DNA from: Burkholderiaceae bacterium
Lineage (GTDB): Bacteria > Pseudomonadota > Gammaproteobacteria > Burkholderiales > Burkholderiaceae_C
Length of the DNA stretch: 57,142 bases
NCBI GenBank assembly: GCA_017848435.1
Contig: JAFEHU010000035.1
Coordinates: 1 to 57,142 of the forward strand
Direction: 5' to 3'
Shown piece after piece: positions 9,480-17,700 of the stretch. Position 1 is the first letter of the stretch. The number at the start of each line of letters is the position of its first letter. The notes under the pieces are model-generated. The model was not told the origin of the DNA. It saw nothing but the letters and a program-made list of their open reading frames with translations, and searched no databases. A program made the position numbers and the translations under genes.

Positions 9480-10384
9480 CCCTGCCCACCAAAGTCAAAC
9501 TCGTTGATGTGGGCCCGCGCGACGGGCTGCAGAACGAAAAGGAGCCGGTGCCGGCCGCCGTCAAGATCGAGCTGGTGCACCGGCTGCAGGCCGCGGGGCT
9601 GAAGAACATTGAGGTCACCAGCTTTGTCTCGCCCAAGTGGGTGCCGCAGATGGCCGACAACGCCGAGGTGATGGCGGGTATCGCGCGGCAAAACGACATC
9701 TGCTATTCGGTGCTGACCCCGAACCTGCAGGGCTTCGAGGCAGCCAAGGCGAGCAAACCCGACCAGATCGTGGTGTTCGGTGCGGCCAGCGAAGCCTTCA
9801 GCCAGCGCAACATCAACTGCTCGATTGCCGACAGCATCGAGCGCTTCCGTCCGGTGGTGGAAGCGGCGCATGCGCAGGGCATCTCGGTGCGGGGCGCGAT
9901 TTCGTGTTCTGTAGGCTGCCCCTACGAAGGCGAGATTGCCCCCGAACGCGTGGGGCTGGTGGCGAAACTGATGAAAGACATCGGTGTCGACCACATTTAC
10001 GTGGCCGACACCATTGGCGTCGGCACGCCGCGCAAGGTGCAGGCCGCGATGGATGCGGCGCTGGCCCACTACGACCTGGACCACACCGCAGGCCATTTCC
10101 ACGACACCTATGGCCAGGCATTGGCCAACACGCTGGCGGCCATGGAGATGGGCGTCTGGCAGTTCGACACCTCGGTGGCCGGCCTGGGCGGCTGCCCCTA
10201 TGCCAAGGGCGCGACCGGCAACGTCGCGTCGGAAGATGTGGTCTATCTGCTGCGCGGCATGGGCATCGATACCGGCATTGACCTCGACGCATTGGTCGAT
10301 GCCGGCCAGTACATCAGTGGCTTCCTGCAGCGCAAGCCCAATTCCCGCGCCGCCACCGCGTTACTCAACAAGCGCCAGGCGTGA
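9476..10384 (+). CDS. liuE: Hydroxymethylglutaryl-CoA lyase
   Basis: 302 aa, the usual length. ATG 9476 overlaps the liuD stop (ATGA). The metal-binding start VDVGPRDGLQNEK, the HDTYGQAL segment, and the active-site cysteine loop VAGLGGCPYAKGATGNVA are all present. The enzyme cleaves HMG-CoA to acetyl-CoA and acetoacetate, the last step of the pathway encoded by the operon. A GGGACAG/CTGTCCC hairpin follows 7 bases after the stop. Confidence 0.94.
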   Translation: MTLPTKVKLVDVGPRDGLQNEKEPVPAAVKIELVHRLQAAGLKNIEVTSFVSPKWVPQMADNAEVMAGIARQNDICYSVLTPNLQGFEAAKASKPDQIVVFGAASEAFSQRNINCSIADSIERFRPVVEAAHAQGISVRGAISCSVGCPYEGEIAPERVGLVAKLMKDIGVDHIYVADTIGVGTPRKVQAAMDAALAHYDLDHTAGHFHDTYGQALANTLAAMEMGVWQFDTSVAGLGGCPYAKGATGNVASEDVVYLLRGMGIDTGIDLDALVDAGQYISGFLQRKPNSRAATALLNKRQA

Positions 10385-10391
10385 GCGGGCG

Positions 10392-10412
10392 GGGACAGGC
10401 AAAATCTGTCCC
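10392..10412. repeat. GGGACAG/CTGTCCC inverted repeat (hairpin)
   Basis: GGGACAG (10392-10398) and CTGTCCC (10406-10412) form a perfect 7-bp stem with a 7-nt loop just after liuE. No T-tract follows directly, so termination is uncertain. The same arms occur at 12542-12581 (imperfect) and 40542-40582, which suggests a dispersed repeat rather than a gene-specific signal. Confidence 0.6.
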
Positions 10413-10440
10413 ATGACTTTTCAAGATTTTGGAGCATCCC

Positions 10441-10983
10441 ATGTGCGGCGCTGAACTGGTGGCGCTACCCGAAGCCGTGCAGCGTGTGGCAGCGGTGCTG
10501 CAGGCGCAGGGACATGCCGACATGCCGGTGATGCTGGCGTCCGCCGCGCGCACCGCGCAGCAGGCGGCCGACGCGCTGGGCGTGGAACTGGGGCAGATTG
10601 CCAAGAGCATCATTTTCCGGCGCAGTGCCGTCGCCGGCCCGGCCGATGACGACGTGGCGGTGCTGGTGATCACCGCCGGTGACCGCCGTGTCGATGAAGC
10701 CAAAGTGCAGGCGCTGGTCTGCGCCCCTGGTACACGTCTTGGCAAGGCCGATGCCGAATTCGTGAAAAGCAGAACCGGGTTTGCCATTGGTGGTGTATCC
10801 CCACTGGCCCATGCCATGCCGCCGGTCACGCTGATCGACAACAGCCTGCTGCGCTTTGACGCGATCTGGGCCGCCGCCGGCCACCCGCACAGCGTGTTCC
10901 GCTTGCAGCCGCAAGATCTGGTGCGCTACACCGCGGCCCCACTGGCCGATGTGGCGCAGGCAACCGAAGGCCAGGCCCGCTGA
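10441..10983 (+). CDS. YbaK/EbsC (ProX-like) aminoacyl-tRNA editing domain protein
   Basis: 180 aa. ATG 10441 has GGAG 6 bases upstream; an in-frame TTG at 10429 is less likely. The fold is indicated by the YbaK-type core: TAQQAADALGVELGQIAKSI with the catalytic-type lysine, and the glycine loop FAIGGVSPLAHAMP. Family members hydrolyse mischarged tRNAs (Cys-, Ala- or Ser-tRNAPro and similar) in the cytoplasm. The gene overlaps the following DUF1289 gene (TGATG), so the two are co-translated. Which mischarged tRNA is edited cannot be told. Confidence 0.85.
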   Translation: MCGAELVALPEAVQRVAAVLQAQGHADMPVMLASAARTAQQAADALGVELGQIAKSIIFRRSAVAGPADDDVAVLVITAGDRRVDEAKVQALVCAPGTRLGKADAEFVKSRTGFAIGGVSPLAHAMPPVTLIDNSLLRFDAIWAAAGHPHSVFRLQPQDLVRYTAAPLADVAQATEGQAR

Positions 10984-11210
10984 TGAATGCTTCTGAATCA
11001 ATGGCTGAACGTGCAGCATTGGCAATAGCCACGGGCCAAAATGTGCCCTCGCCGTGTATCTCCGTGTGCCGCATGGACGCCACCCGTACCTGGTGCGAGG
11101 GTTGCCTGCGCAGCATCGACGAAATCAAGGCTTGGAGCAGCGCCAGCGACGCCGACAAACGCCGCATCTGGGCGCTGATTGCCCAGCGCAGCGCAACCGC
11201 CTCCCCATGA
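10983..11210 (+). CDS. DUF1289 domain protein
   Basis: 75 aa small protein. It has the family's cysteine pattern CISVCRMD...CEGCLRSIDEI, four cysteines that could bind a metal or an iron-sulfur centre. It overlaps its upstream and downstream neighbours by one and four bases, which makes a three-gene translationally coupled unit (YbaK-like, DUF1289, DsbA-like isomerase). The role is unknown; the family is widespread in proteobacteria as a short Fe-S/Zn-like protein. Confidence 0.82.
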   Translation: MNASESMAERAALAIATGQNVPSPCISVCRMDATRTWCEGCLRSIDEIKAWSSASDADKRRIWALIAQRSATASP

Positions 11211-11848
11211 AACACATCACCTTCTACCTCGACTTCATCTCTCCGTACGCTTACCTCGCGTTCGAGAAACTGCCCGAAGTGCTTTCCGGTCACAGCCACA
11301 GCGTGACTTACAAACCGATGTTGTTCGCCAGCCTGTTGCAGCACCACGGCCAACTCGGGCCGGCCGAGATCAAGCCCAAGCGCGACTGGACCTACCGCCA
11401 GGTGCAGTGGTTGGCCCAGCACCACGGCATACCGTTTGATTTGCCCCAGTCCCATCCCTTCAACCCGCTCGGCCTGCTGCGGCTCGCGGTGGCGTGCAGC
11501 CCGGCGGGCACACCCAACCGCTACGTGCTGGAAACCCTGTTTCGCCATGCCTGGCGGGGCGGGCATGACGCGGCCGATCCCTCGCGACTGGCTGCTGTCG
11601 CCGCCACGCTGACGCCCAGCCGGTCGCCCGACTCCGCCGAGGTCAAGCAGCAACTGCGTGCCCATGGTGAGGAGGCATTGGCACAGGGCGTGTTCGGCGT
11701 TCCCACCTTTGTGGTGGACGGCAAGTCTTTCTGGGGTTTCGACGCGCTGCCCATGCTGCGCGACTACCTGGACCAGACGGCTTGGTTCGCCGGCGGTGAT
11801 TGGGACAAGGCGGCCTCGCTGCCCGAGGGACAGACCCGCAGCCGCTGA
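11207..11848 (+). CDS. 2-hydroxychromene-2-carboxylate isomerase family (DsbA-like, kappa GST) protein
   Basis: 213 aa. ATG 11207 overlaps the DUF1289 stop. The N-terminus ITFYLDFISPYAYLAFEKL is the thioredoxin-fold entry of the HCCA isomerase/kappa-GST family, with Ser in place of the usual redox cysteine. A helical insert follows, then GVFGVPTFVVDGKSFWG with the conserved cis-proline. Members use glutathione for isomerisation in naphthalene catabolism, but many, like this one, stand outside any aromatic-degradation cluster, so the substrate is not known. Confidence 0.85.
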   Translation: MKHITFYLDFISPYAYLAFEKLPEVLSGHSHSVTYKPMLFASLLQHHGQLGPAEIKPKRDWTYRQVQWLAQHHGIPFDLPQSHPFNPLGLLRLAVACSPAGTPNRYVLETLFRHAWRGGHDAADPSRLAAVAATLTPSRSPDSAEVKQQLRAHGEEALAQGVFGVPTFVVDGKSFWGFDALPMLRDYLDQTAWFAGGDWDKAASLPEGQTRSR

Positions 11849-11945
11849 ACAAACCAAGGGGGTTGACTGCGCATTCCTCCCGTTTGGCCTGGGGGCTCAC
11901 CCGTGCAGGCCTCAACTCCCCCTGAATCCGGCCGATAGCCGGAAC

Positions 11946-12386
11946 ATGATCTATGTGAAAACCGAGCTGGGGCAGCGGGCCCTGCGGGACCGGTCGGTCG
12001 CCATCACCCCGCGCCAACGTTCGGCGTTCATCATGCTGGACGGCAAGCACGACATTGACGATGTGTTGCAGTCGACGGCGGGTATCGGGGTCGGTCCCCA
12101 GGACATTGACCATCTGCTCAGACTGGGCTTGATCCGTCCGATCGCTGTTGCGCCCGAGCCGTCCCTCGAACCCGCAGCACCTGCGCCGTCACCCGAGGAA
12201 CTCTACCTGTTGGCATACCCTGTGGCCAACCGACTCACGGCGGGGCTCGGTTTGCGGGGTTTTCGGCTCAACCTGGCGGTCGAGCGGGCGGGCAGCTACA
12301 GCGAGCTGCTGGGCATCCTGCCGCAAATCCGGGATGCGGTGGGCCCAGACAAATTCAGACCGTTGGCCGACATCGTCAGCCACTGA
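11946..12386 (+). CDS. Conserved hypothetical protein (two small domains)
   Basis: 146 aa, ATG 11946. The N-terminal ~70 residues (TELGQRALRDRSVAITPRQR...FIMLDGKHDIDDVL) look like a small winged or PatD-like helical domain. After a Pro/Ala linker (residues ~70-85) comes a helical C-terminal part. I know this type of protein only as a conserved Burkholderiales hypothetical. A perfect 6-bp hairpin, TCCGGC (11927-11932) with GCCGGA (11938-11943), ends 3 bases before the ATG and contains the only GGA that could serve as ribosome site, so translation may be limited by structure. Confidence 0.6.
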   Translation: MIYVKTELGQRALRDRSVAITPRQRSAFIMLDGKHDIDDVLQSTAGIGVGPQDIDHLLRLGLIRPIAVAPEPSLEPAAPAPSPEELYLLAYPVANRLTAGLGLRGFRLNLAVERAGSYSELLGILPQIRDAVGPDKFRPLADIVSH

Positions 12387-12494
12387 CCCTTTTCGGGCTC
12401 GCCAGTTGGCGGGGTGAGCCCGACACCCCCAACCCTTCTAATGGGTGTTTACCCTATGAAAATCGGGCCAAACAGCCCTTTTTGAGCGGCATTT

Positions 12495-12515
12495 TTACAA
12501 ATGAGCACTTTGTAA
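12495..12515. promoter_or_regulatory. Palindromic operator candidate upstream of MFS transporter
   Basis: TTACAAA (12495-12501) and TTTGTAA (12509-12515) are perfect inverted 7-bp arms separated by 7 bases. The site lies in an AT-rich patch 107 bp before the transporter start, in an otherwise GC-rich chromosome. The symmetry and spacing (14 bp centre to centre) suit a dimeric repressor or activator. No regulator gene stands next to it. Confidence 0.5.
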
Positions 12516-12541
12516 GAATAAGTAAAGCAAGCCGTCAGGGC

Positions 12542-12581
12542 GGGGACAGACCCTCCCCCCATAGTCCGCGACATCTGCCCC
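12542..12581. repeat. Imperfect GGGGACAGA/TCTGCCCC inverted repeat
   Basis: GGGGACAGA (12542-12550) faces TCTGCCCC (12574-12581) with one mismatch against a perfect arm. It belongs to the same motif family as 10392-10412 and 40542-40582. It lies in the 5' region of the transporter, 41 bp before the start. Confidence 0.4.
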
Positions 12582-12621
12582 GTCGGGGTGGGTGATTTAT
12601 GACATTTTGGGAGACAAATTC

Positions 12622-14280
12622 ATGGCAACAGCACCAGCAGCTCGCCCCATGTCCGCTGAAGAACGCAAGGTGATCTTTGCGTCCTCTTTGGGCACGGTGT
12701 TTGAGTGGTATGACTTCTACCTGTACGGCTCACTCGCAGCCATCATTGCAAAGCAGTTTTTCTCGGGCCTCGACGCAGGTTCAGCATTCATTTTTGCTCT
12801 GCTGGCTTTTGCCGCCGGTTTCATCGTGCGTCCTTTCGGCGCGCTGGTGTTTGGCCGTTTGGGCGACATGATCGGTCGCAAGTACACCTTCCTGGTCACC
12901 ATCCTGATCATGGGTGCCGCGACCTTCATCGTTGGCCTGTTGCCCAACTACGCCACCATCGGCGTGGCTGCGCCCGTCATCCTGATCGCGCTGCGCATGC
13001 TGCAAGGCCTGGCGCTGGGTGGTGAGTACGGCGGTGCTGCCACTTACGTGGCTGAGCATGCTCCCATGGGCCGGCGCGGTGCGTACACCTCGTGGATCCA
13101 AACCACTGCCACGCTGGGCCTGTTCCTGTCGCTGATGGTGATTCTGGGCACCCGCACCATCGTCGGTGAAGCCGCCTTTGCCGACTGGGGCTGGCGTGTT
13201 CCGTTCCTGGTCTCCATCCTGCTGTTGGCCATCTCGGTCTACATCCGGTTGTCCATGAACGAATCGCCCGCATTCGCCAAGATGAAAGCCGAAGGCAAGA
13301 CTTCCAAGTCGCCGCTGTCGGAATCGTTTGGCCAGTGGAAAAACCTGAAGATCGTGATCCTGGCCCTGATCGGCCTGACCGCTGGTCAAGCCGTGGTCTG
13401 GTACACCGGCCAGTTCTATGCACTGTTCTTCCTGACGCAATCGCTGAAGGTCGATGGCGCCACCGCCAACATCCTGATCGCTATCGCGCTGGTCATCGGC
13501 ACCCCGTTCTTCATCGTGTTCGGTGCACTGTCTGACAAGATTGGCCGCAAGCCGATCATCATGGCCGGTTGCTTGCTGGCCGTGGTGACCTACTTCCCCG
13601 TGTTCCAGATGTTGACCAAAGCGGCCAACCCGGACCTGGCTGCTGCACAGGCTGCCAACAAGGTGGTGGTGGCAGCTGACCCAGCCGAGTGCTCGTTCCA
13701 GTTCAACCCAACCGGTACCGTCAAGTTCACCAGCTCGTGCGACATCGCCAAGCAGGTGCTGGCTGCTGGCTCGGTGAGCTACGACAACGTGGTGGCACCT
13801 GCTGGCACCGTGGCCACGATCAAGATCGGTGAGACCGTCATCAATGGGTACTCCTCCAAAGGCCTGCCCGCTGACGAAGCCAAAGCCAAGGACGCCGAGT
13901 TCAAGAAAGGCGTTGCCGATGCTCTGAAGGCTGCTGGCTACCCTGCCAAGGCCGATCCAGCCAAGCTCAACAAGCCTTACATCATTGCACTGCTGGTGTA
14001 CCTGATGATCTTGGTGACCATGGTGTACGGCCCGATCGCCGCCATGCTGGTGGAAATGTTCCCAACCCGCATCCGCTACACCTCCATGTCACTGCCTTAC
14101 CACATTGGTAACGGCTGGTTCGGCGGCTTGCTGCCCACCACCTCGTTCGCCATCGTGGCCCAAACCGGCAACATGTACAACGGTCTGTGGTACCCGATCA
14201 TCATCGCTGGCGCGACCTTCGTCATCGGCATGTTGTTCGTCCGTGAAACCAAAGACGTGGACATCTACGCCAACGACTGA
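12622..14280 (+). CDS. MFS transporter, MHS (metabolite:H+ symporter) family, with a large extra loop
   Basis: 552 aa. ATG 12622 has GGGAG 8 bases upstream. The start EERKVIFASSLGTVFEWYDF and the signature GRLGDMIGRKYTF after helix 2, followed by RMLQGLALGGEYGGAATYVA, are typical of the MHS family (ProP, KgtP, ShiA). About 12 hydrophobic helices are visible. Between helices late in the C-terminal half, residues ~332-452 form a soluble insert with two cysteines (~357 and ~373) and a KAKDAEFKKG-like helix. MHS proteins are usually 430-450 aa, so this accounts for the extra length. The codon choice (many GCT, GGT, CTG) is less GC-rich than its neighbours, which may mean high expression. The substrate is not predictable. 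It has its own promoter region and a perfect terminator. Confidence 0.9.
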   Translation: MATAPAARPMSAEERKVIFASSLGTVFEWYDFYLYGSLAAIIAKQFFSGLDAGSAFIFALLAFAAGFIVRPFGALVFGRLGDMIGRKYTFLVTILIMGAATFIVGLLPNYATIGVAAPVILIALRMLQGLALGGEYGGAATYVAEHAPMGRRGAYTSWIQTTATLGLFLSLMVILGTRTIVGEAAFADWGWRVPFLVSILLLAISVYIRLSMNESPAFAKMKAEGKTSKSPLSESFGQWKNLKIVILALIGLTAGQAVVWYTGQFYALFFLTQSLKVDGATANILIAIALVIGTPFFIVFGALSDKIGRKPIIMAGCLLAVVTYFPVFQMLTKAANPDLAAAQAANKVVVAADPAECSFQFNPTGTVKFTSSCDIAKQVLAAGSVSYDNVVAPAGTVATIKIGETVINGYSSKGLPADEAKAKDAEFKKGVADALKAAGYPAKADPAKLNKPYIIALLVYLMILVTMVYGPIAAMLVEMFPTRIRYTSMSLPYHIGNGWFGGLLPTTSFAIVAQTGNMYNGLWYPIIIAGATFVIGMLFVRETKDVDIYAND

Positions 14281-14355
14281 TAACCCTACAAGGTGCCACT
14301 GAAACAGCGGCACTCTTGGGGAATTGGCAGGCCTCTGATAGGCTTGCCATCTCAA

Positions 14356-14396
14356 AAAATCGCCCTTGGGGTTGTCCAAACCCCAAGGGCGATTTT
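14356..14396 (+). terminator. Rho-independent terminator, long perfect stem
   Basis: An 18-bp perfect stem (14356-14373 with 14379-14396, 5-nt loop) is built of AAAATCGCCCTTGGGGTT and its complement. It begins with A-run and ends with TTTT, so it can work in both directions. It follows the MFS gene by 75 bases and separates it from the small membrane protein gene downstream. Confidence 0.9.
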
Positions 14397-14429
14397 CTGA
14401 GATTCATTCATTTCAACGGAGAGATAAGT

Positions 14430-14642
14430 ATGTGGAAAATTGCGGTCGCGTTTGCGGTGTTTGCCGGTCTGGCATTGTTCATCCTGTCCAAGGGCGGAGA
14501 CATCCACATGGGCGGCGAGTCGGCCGGTTCCGAGGCGCACCACATTGAAGAAGCCAAGGCCAAAGCCGCTGCAGAAGCCGCTGCCAAAGCCGCCTCTGCA
14601 GCCGCCTCTGTGGCAGTTCCTGCAGCCAGCGGCGCCAAGTAA
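14430..14642 (+). CDS. Small single-pass membrane protein with Ala/Lys-rich tail
   Basis: 70 aa, ATG 14430 with CGGAGAG 6-7 bases upstream. One N-terminal transmembrane segment (residues ~4-19, IAVAFAVFAGLALFILS) is followed by a short HMGGES stretch and an alanine-rich helical tail (EEAKAKAAAEAAAKAASAAA). It is a conserved hypothetical type recalled from Comamonadaceae. It sits alone between the MFS terminator and the UvrA gene. The tail resembles TolA-like rods but is far too short to claim that role. Confidence 0.6.
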   Translation: MWKIAVAFAVFAGLALFILSKGGDIHMGGESAGSEAHHIEEAKAKAAAEAAAKAASAAASVAVPAASGAK

Positions 14643-14753
14643 AGACGGCGGTGGTCTGACCCACGTCCTGCGGGACACAGGGGAAGACCACACAGCGGTG
14701 ACCGGACAGGGGGCTGCCTAGAATGTTGGCCTCACTCCCGGTTTACCGCAGCA

Positions 14754-17700
14754 ATGACCCAAGGCCAGATTCGAATCCGCGGTGCACGCCAGCACAACCT
14801 CAAAAACCTCGATCTGGACATCCACACCGGTGAGCTGACGGTCGTGACCGGGCCCAGCGGCTCCGGCAAATCCAGTCTGGTGTTCGACACGCTGTACGCC
14901 GAAGGGCAGCGGCGCTACGTCGAAACCTTCTCCGCTTACGCACGCCAGTTTCTGGACCGCATGGACAAGCCTGCGGTGGACCGCATTGACGGTGTTCCGC
15001 CTGCGATTGCCATCGACCAGACCAACCCGGTTCGCTCGTCACGCTCCACCGTGGGCACGATGACGGAACTGAACGACCACCTGAAGCTGTTGTTTCCGCG
15101 CGCCGGGCGCTTGTTTGACAAGGTCACAGCGCAAGAGGTCTCACACGACTCGCCGGAAACCATTTATGCCGAGCTGGTGGCGCGCTCCGAGCGCGACAAC
15201 CCGCGGCTCGTTCTGACCTTCCCTGTCGAGTTGCCTGGGGATACCCGGCCGGAAGACATTGAACAATGGTTGTCGGTCAGCGGTTTCACCAAGGTGCAGG
15301 CGCAGCACGAGGTGGATGCGCCTGCACCCGCCCATGTGGCGATAAAAAGCAAGAAGGCTGCAGCGGCCCACCCGGGCAAGCAATTGGTGCTTGACGTGGT
15401 GGCCGACCGCTTTCGCCTGCACGGCACCGAACGTGCGCGGGTGCTGGAAGCGATCGAGGTCGCGCTCAAGCGAGGCAGCGGGCGCTTGAATGTGTATGTG
15501 TTGCCGGAGGCGTCTGATGGTGCGTCGCCAGAGCCGGTGATCTGGCGTTTCTCGACCGGATTGCACTGCCCGGACAGCAACCTGCGCTACGCCGCACCCA
15601 TCCCGTCCATGTTCTCGTTCAACTCGGCGGTGGGTGCCTGCGAGACCTGCCGAGGTTTTGGCCGTGTGATCGGGGTGGACTACGGTCTGGTGATCCCGAA
15701 CGACAAACTCACGCTGCGTGCCGGTGCGATCAAGACCATCCAGACCCCGGCCTGGAAAGAAGCGCAGGACGACCTGATGCGCCACGCCGAGGCCGCCGGT
15801 ATCCCGCGTGACACGCCCTGGTACAAGCTCACACCCGAGCAGCAACATTGGGTGATTGACGGCTCGCCGAACTGGAACGGCAAGTGGAACCAGCACTGGT
15901 TTGGCGTGCGGCGCTTCTTTGAGTACCTGGAGACCAAGGCCTACAAAATGCACATCCGGGTGCTGCTCTCCAAGTACCGCAGCTACACCACCTGTCCCAC
16001 CTGTGCCGGTGCGCGCCTGAAAACCGACAGCCTGCTTTGGCGGGTGGGCAGCCAGGCCGATGCCGACGCGGTCTTGCCGCCCGCCAAACGCTTCATGCCA
16101 CACGGCGTGGCCTGGGGGCGCGACCAGCTGGAGGCGCTGCCGGGGCTGTGCCTGAACGACCTGATGCAGTTGCCGATTGACCAACTGCGCCGTTTCTTCA
16201 CGCGGGTGCAGGCCAGTTCGCCCGCCGCAGGCGAGGCCGGTGGCAACGACAGCAAGGCGCTGGCGCTGCTGTTCGACGAGATCAGCACCCGGCTGAAGTA
16301 CCTGGAGGATGTCGGCATTGGCTACCTCACACTGGACCGGCAGAGCCGCACGCTCAGCGGCGGCGAGGTGCAGCGCATCAACCTCACCACCGCACTGGGC
16401 ACCTCGCTGGTCAACACGCTGTTCGTGCTCGACGAACCCAGCATTGGCCTGCACCCGCGCGACATGCAGCGCATCAACGAGGCCATGCTGCGGCTGCGCG
16501 ACGCCGGCAACACGCTGGTGGTGGTCGAGCACGACCCGGCGGTGATGCTGGCGGCCGACCGCATCATCGACATGGGCCCTGGCCCTGGCGAACGTGGTGG
16601 GCAGATCGTGTTCGATGGCAGCCTGGACGAATTGCGCCATGCCGACACCCTGACCGGTGCTTACCTGGGGGCGCGCAAACACATTGGCATGGGCTTCAAG
16701 CGCATGGTCACCGACAGCACGCCCCGGCTGATTCTGGAGGGCGTGCGGGAGCACAACCTGAAGCACATCACGGTCGAGTTTCCACTGCAGAAGCTGGTGT
16801 GTGTCACCGGCGTCAGCGGCTCCGGCAAGTCGTCGCTGGTCCAGGACGTGCTGGCCCCCGCGTTGCTGCGCCACTTCGGCAAAGCCACCGACACCCCCGG
16901 CCAACACGACCGCTTGCTGGGCACCGACTGGCTGAGCGAGGTTGTTTTTGTGGACCAGTCGCCGATTGGCAAAACCGCGCGTTCCAACCCGGTCAGCTAT
17001 GTGGGCGCCTGGGACAGTTTGCGCGAAATCTTTGCCAACGCACCCGCCTCGCGCCAGCGCGGCTACACCGCCAGCAAGTTCAGCTTCAACAGCGGCGATG
17101 GGCGTTGCCCCACTTGCGGCGGCTCCGGCTTTGAGCATGTGGAGATGCAGTTCCTGAGCGACGTGTACCTGCGTTGCCCGGACTGCGATGGCCAGCGTTA
17201 CCGACCCGAAATCCTGGACATCAAGATCGAACGGGCTGGCCGTTTTCTGAGTGTGGCCGACGTGCTGGGGCTGACCGTCAACGAGGCTGCCACGCTGTTC
17301 GCGGCCGACCGTGACGTGCTGCGCGCCCTGCAGCCCATTGTCGAGGTGGGGCTGGACTACGTGAAGCTGGGCCAGCCGGTGCCCACGCTGTCCGGCGGTG
17401 AAGCGCAGCGGCTGAAGCTGGCGGGCTATCTGGCCGAGGCGGCCAAGTCCCCGTCGTGGGGTCGGCCAGCGACCAGCAAAAAAGGCACGCTGTTCCTGTT
17501 TGACGAGCCCACCACCGGCCTGCATTTCGACGACATCGCCAAGCTGATGCGCGCCCTGCGCCGGCTGCTGGACGTGGGCCATTCGCTGATCGTCATCGAG
17601 CACAACCTCGACGTGGTCCGTGCCAGCGACTGGCTGATCGACCTCGGCCCCGAAGGGGGCGACGCCGGGGGCTACCTGGTGACAGAGGGGACGCCCGAAG

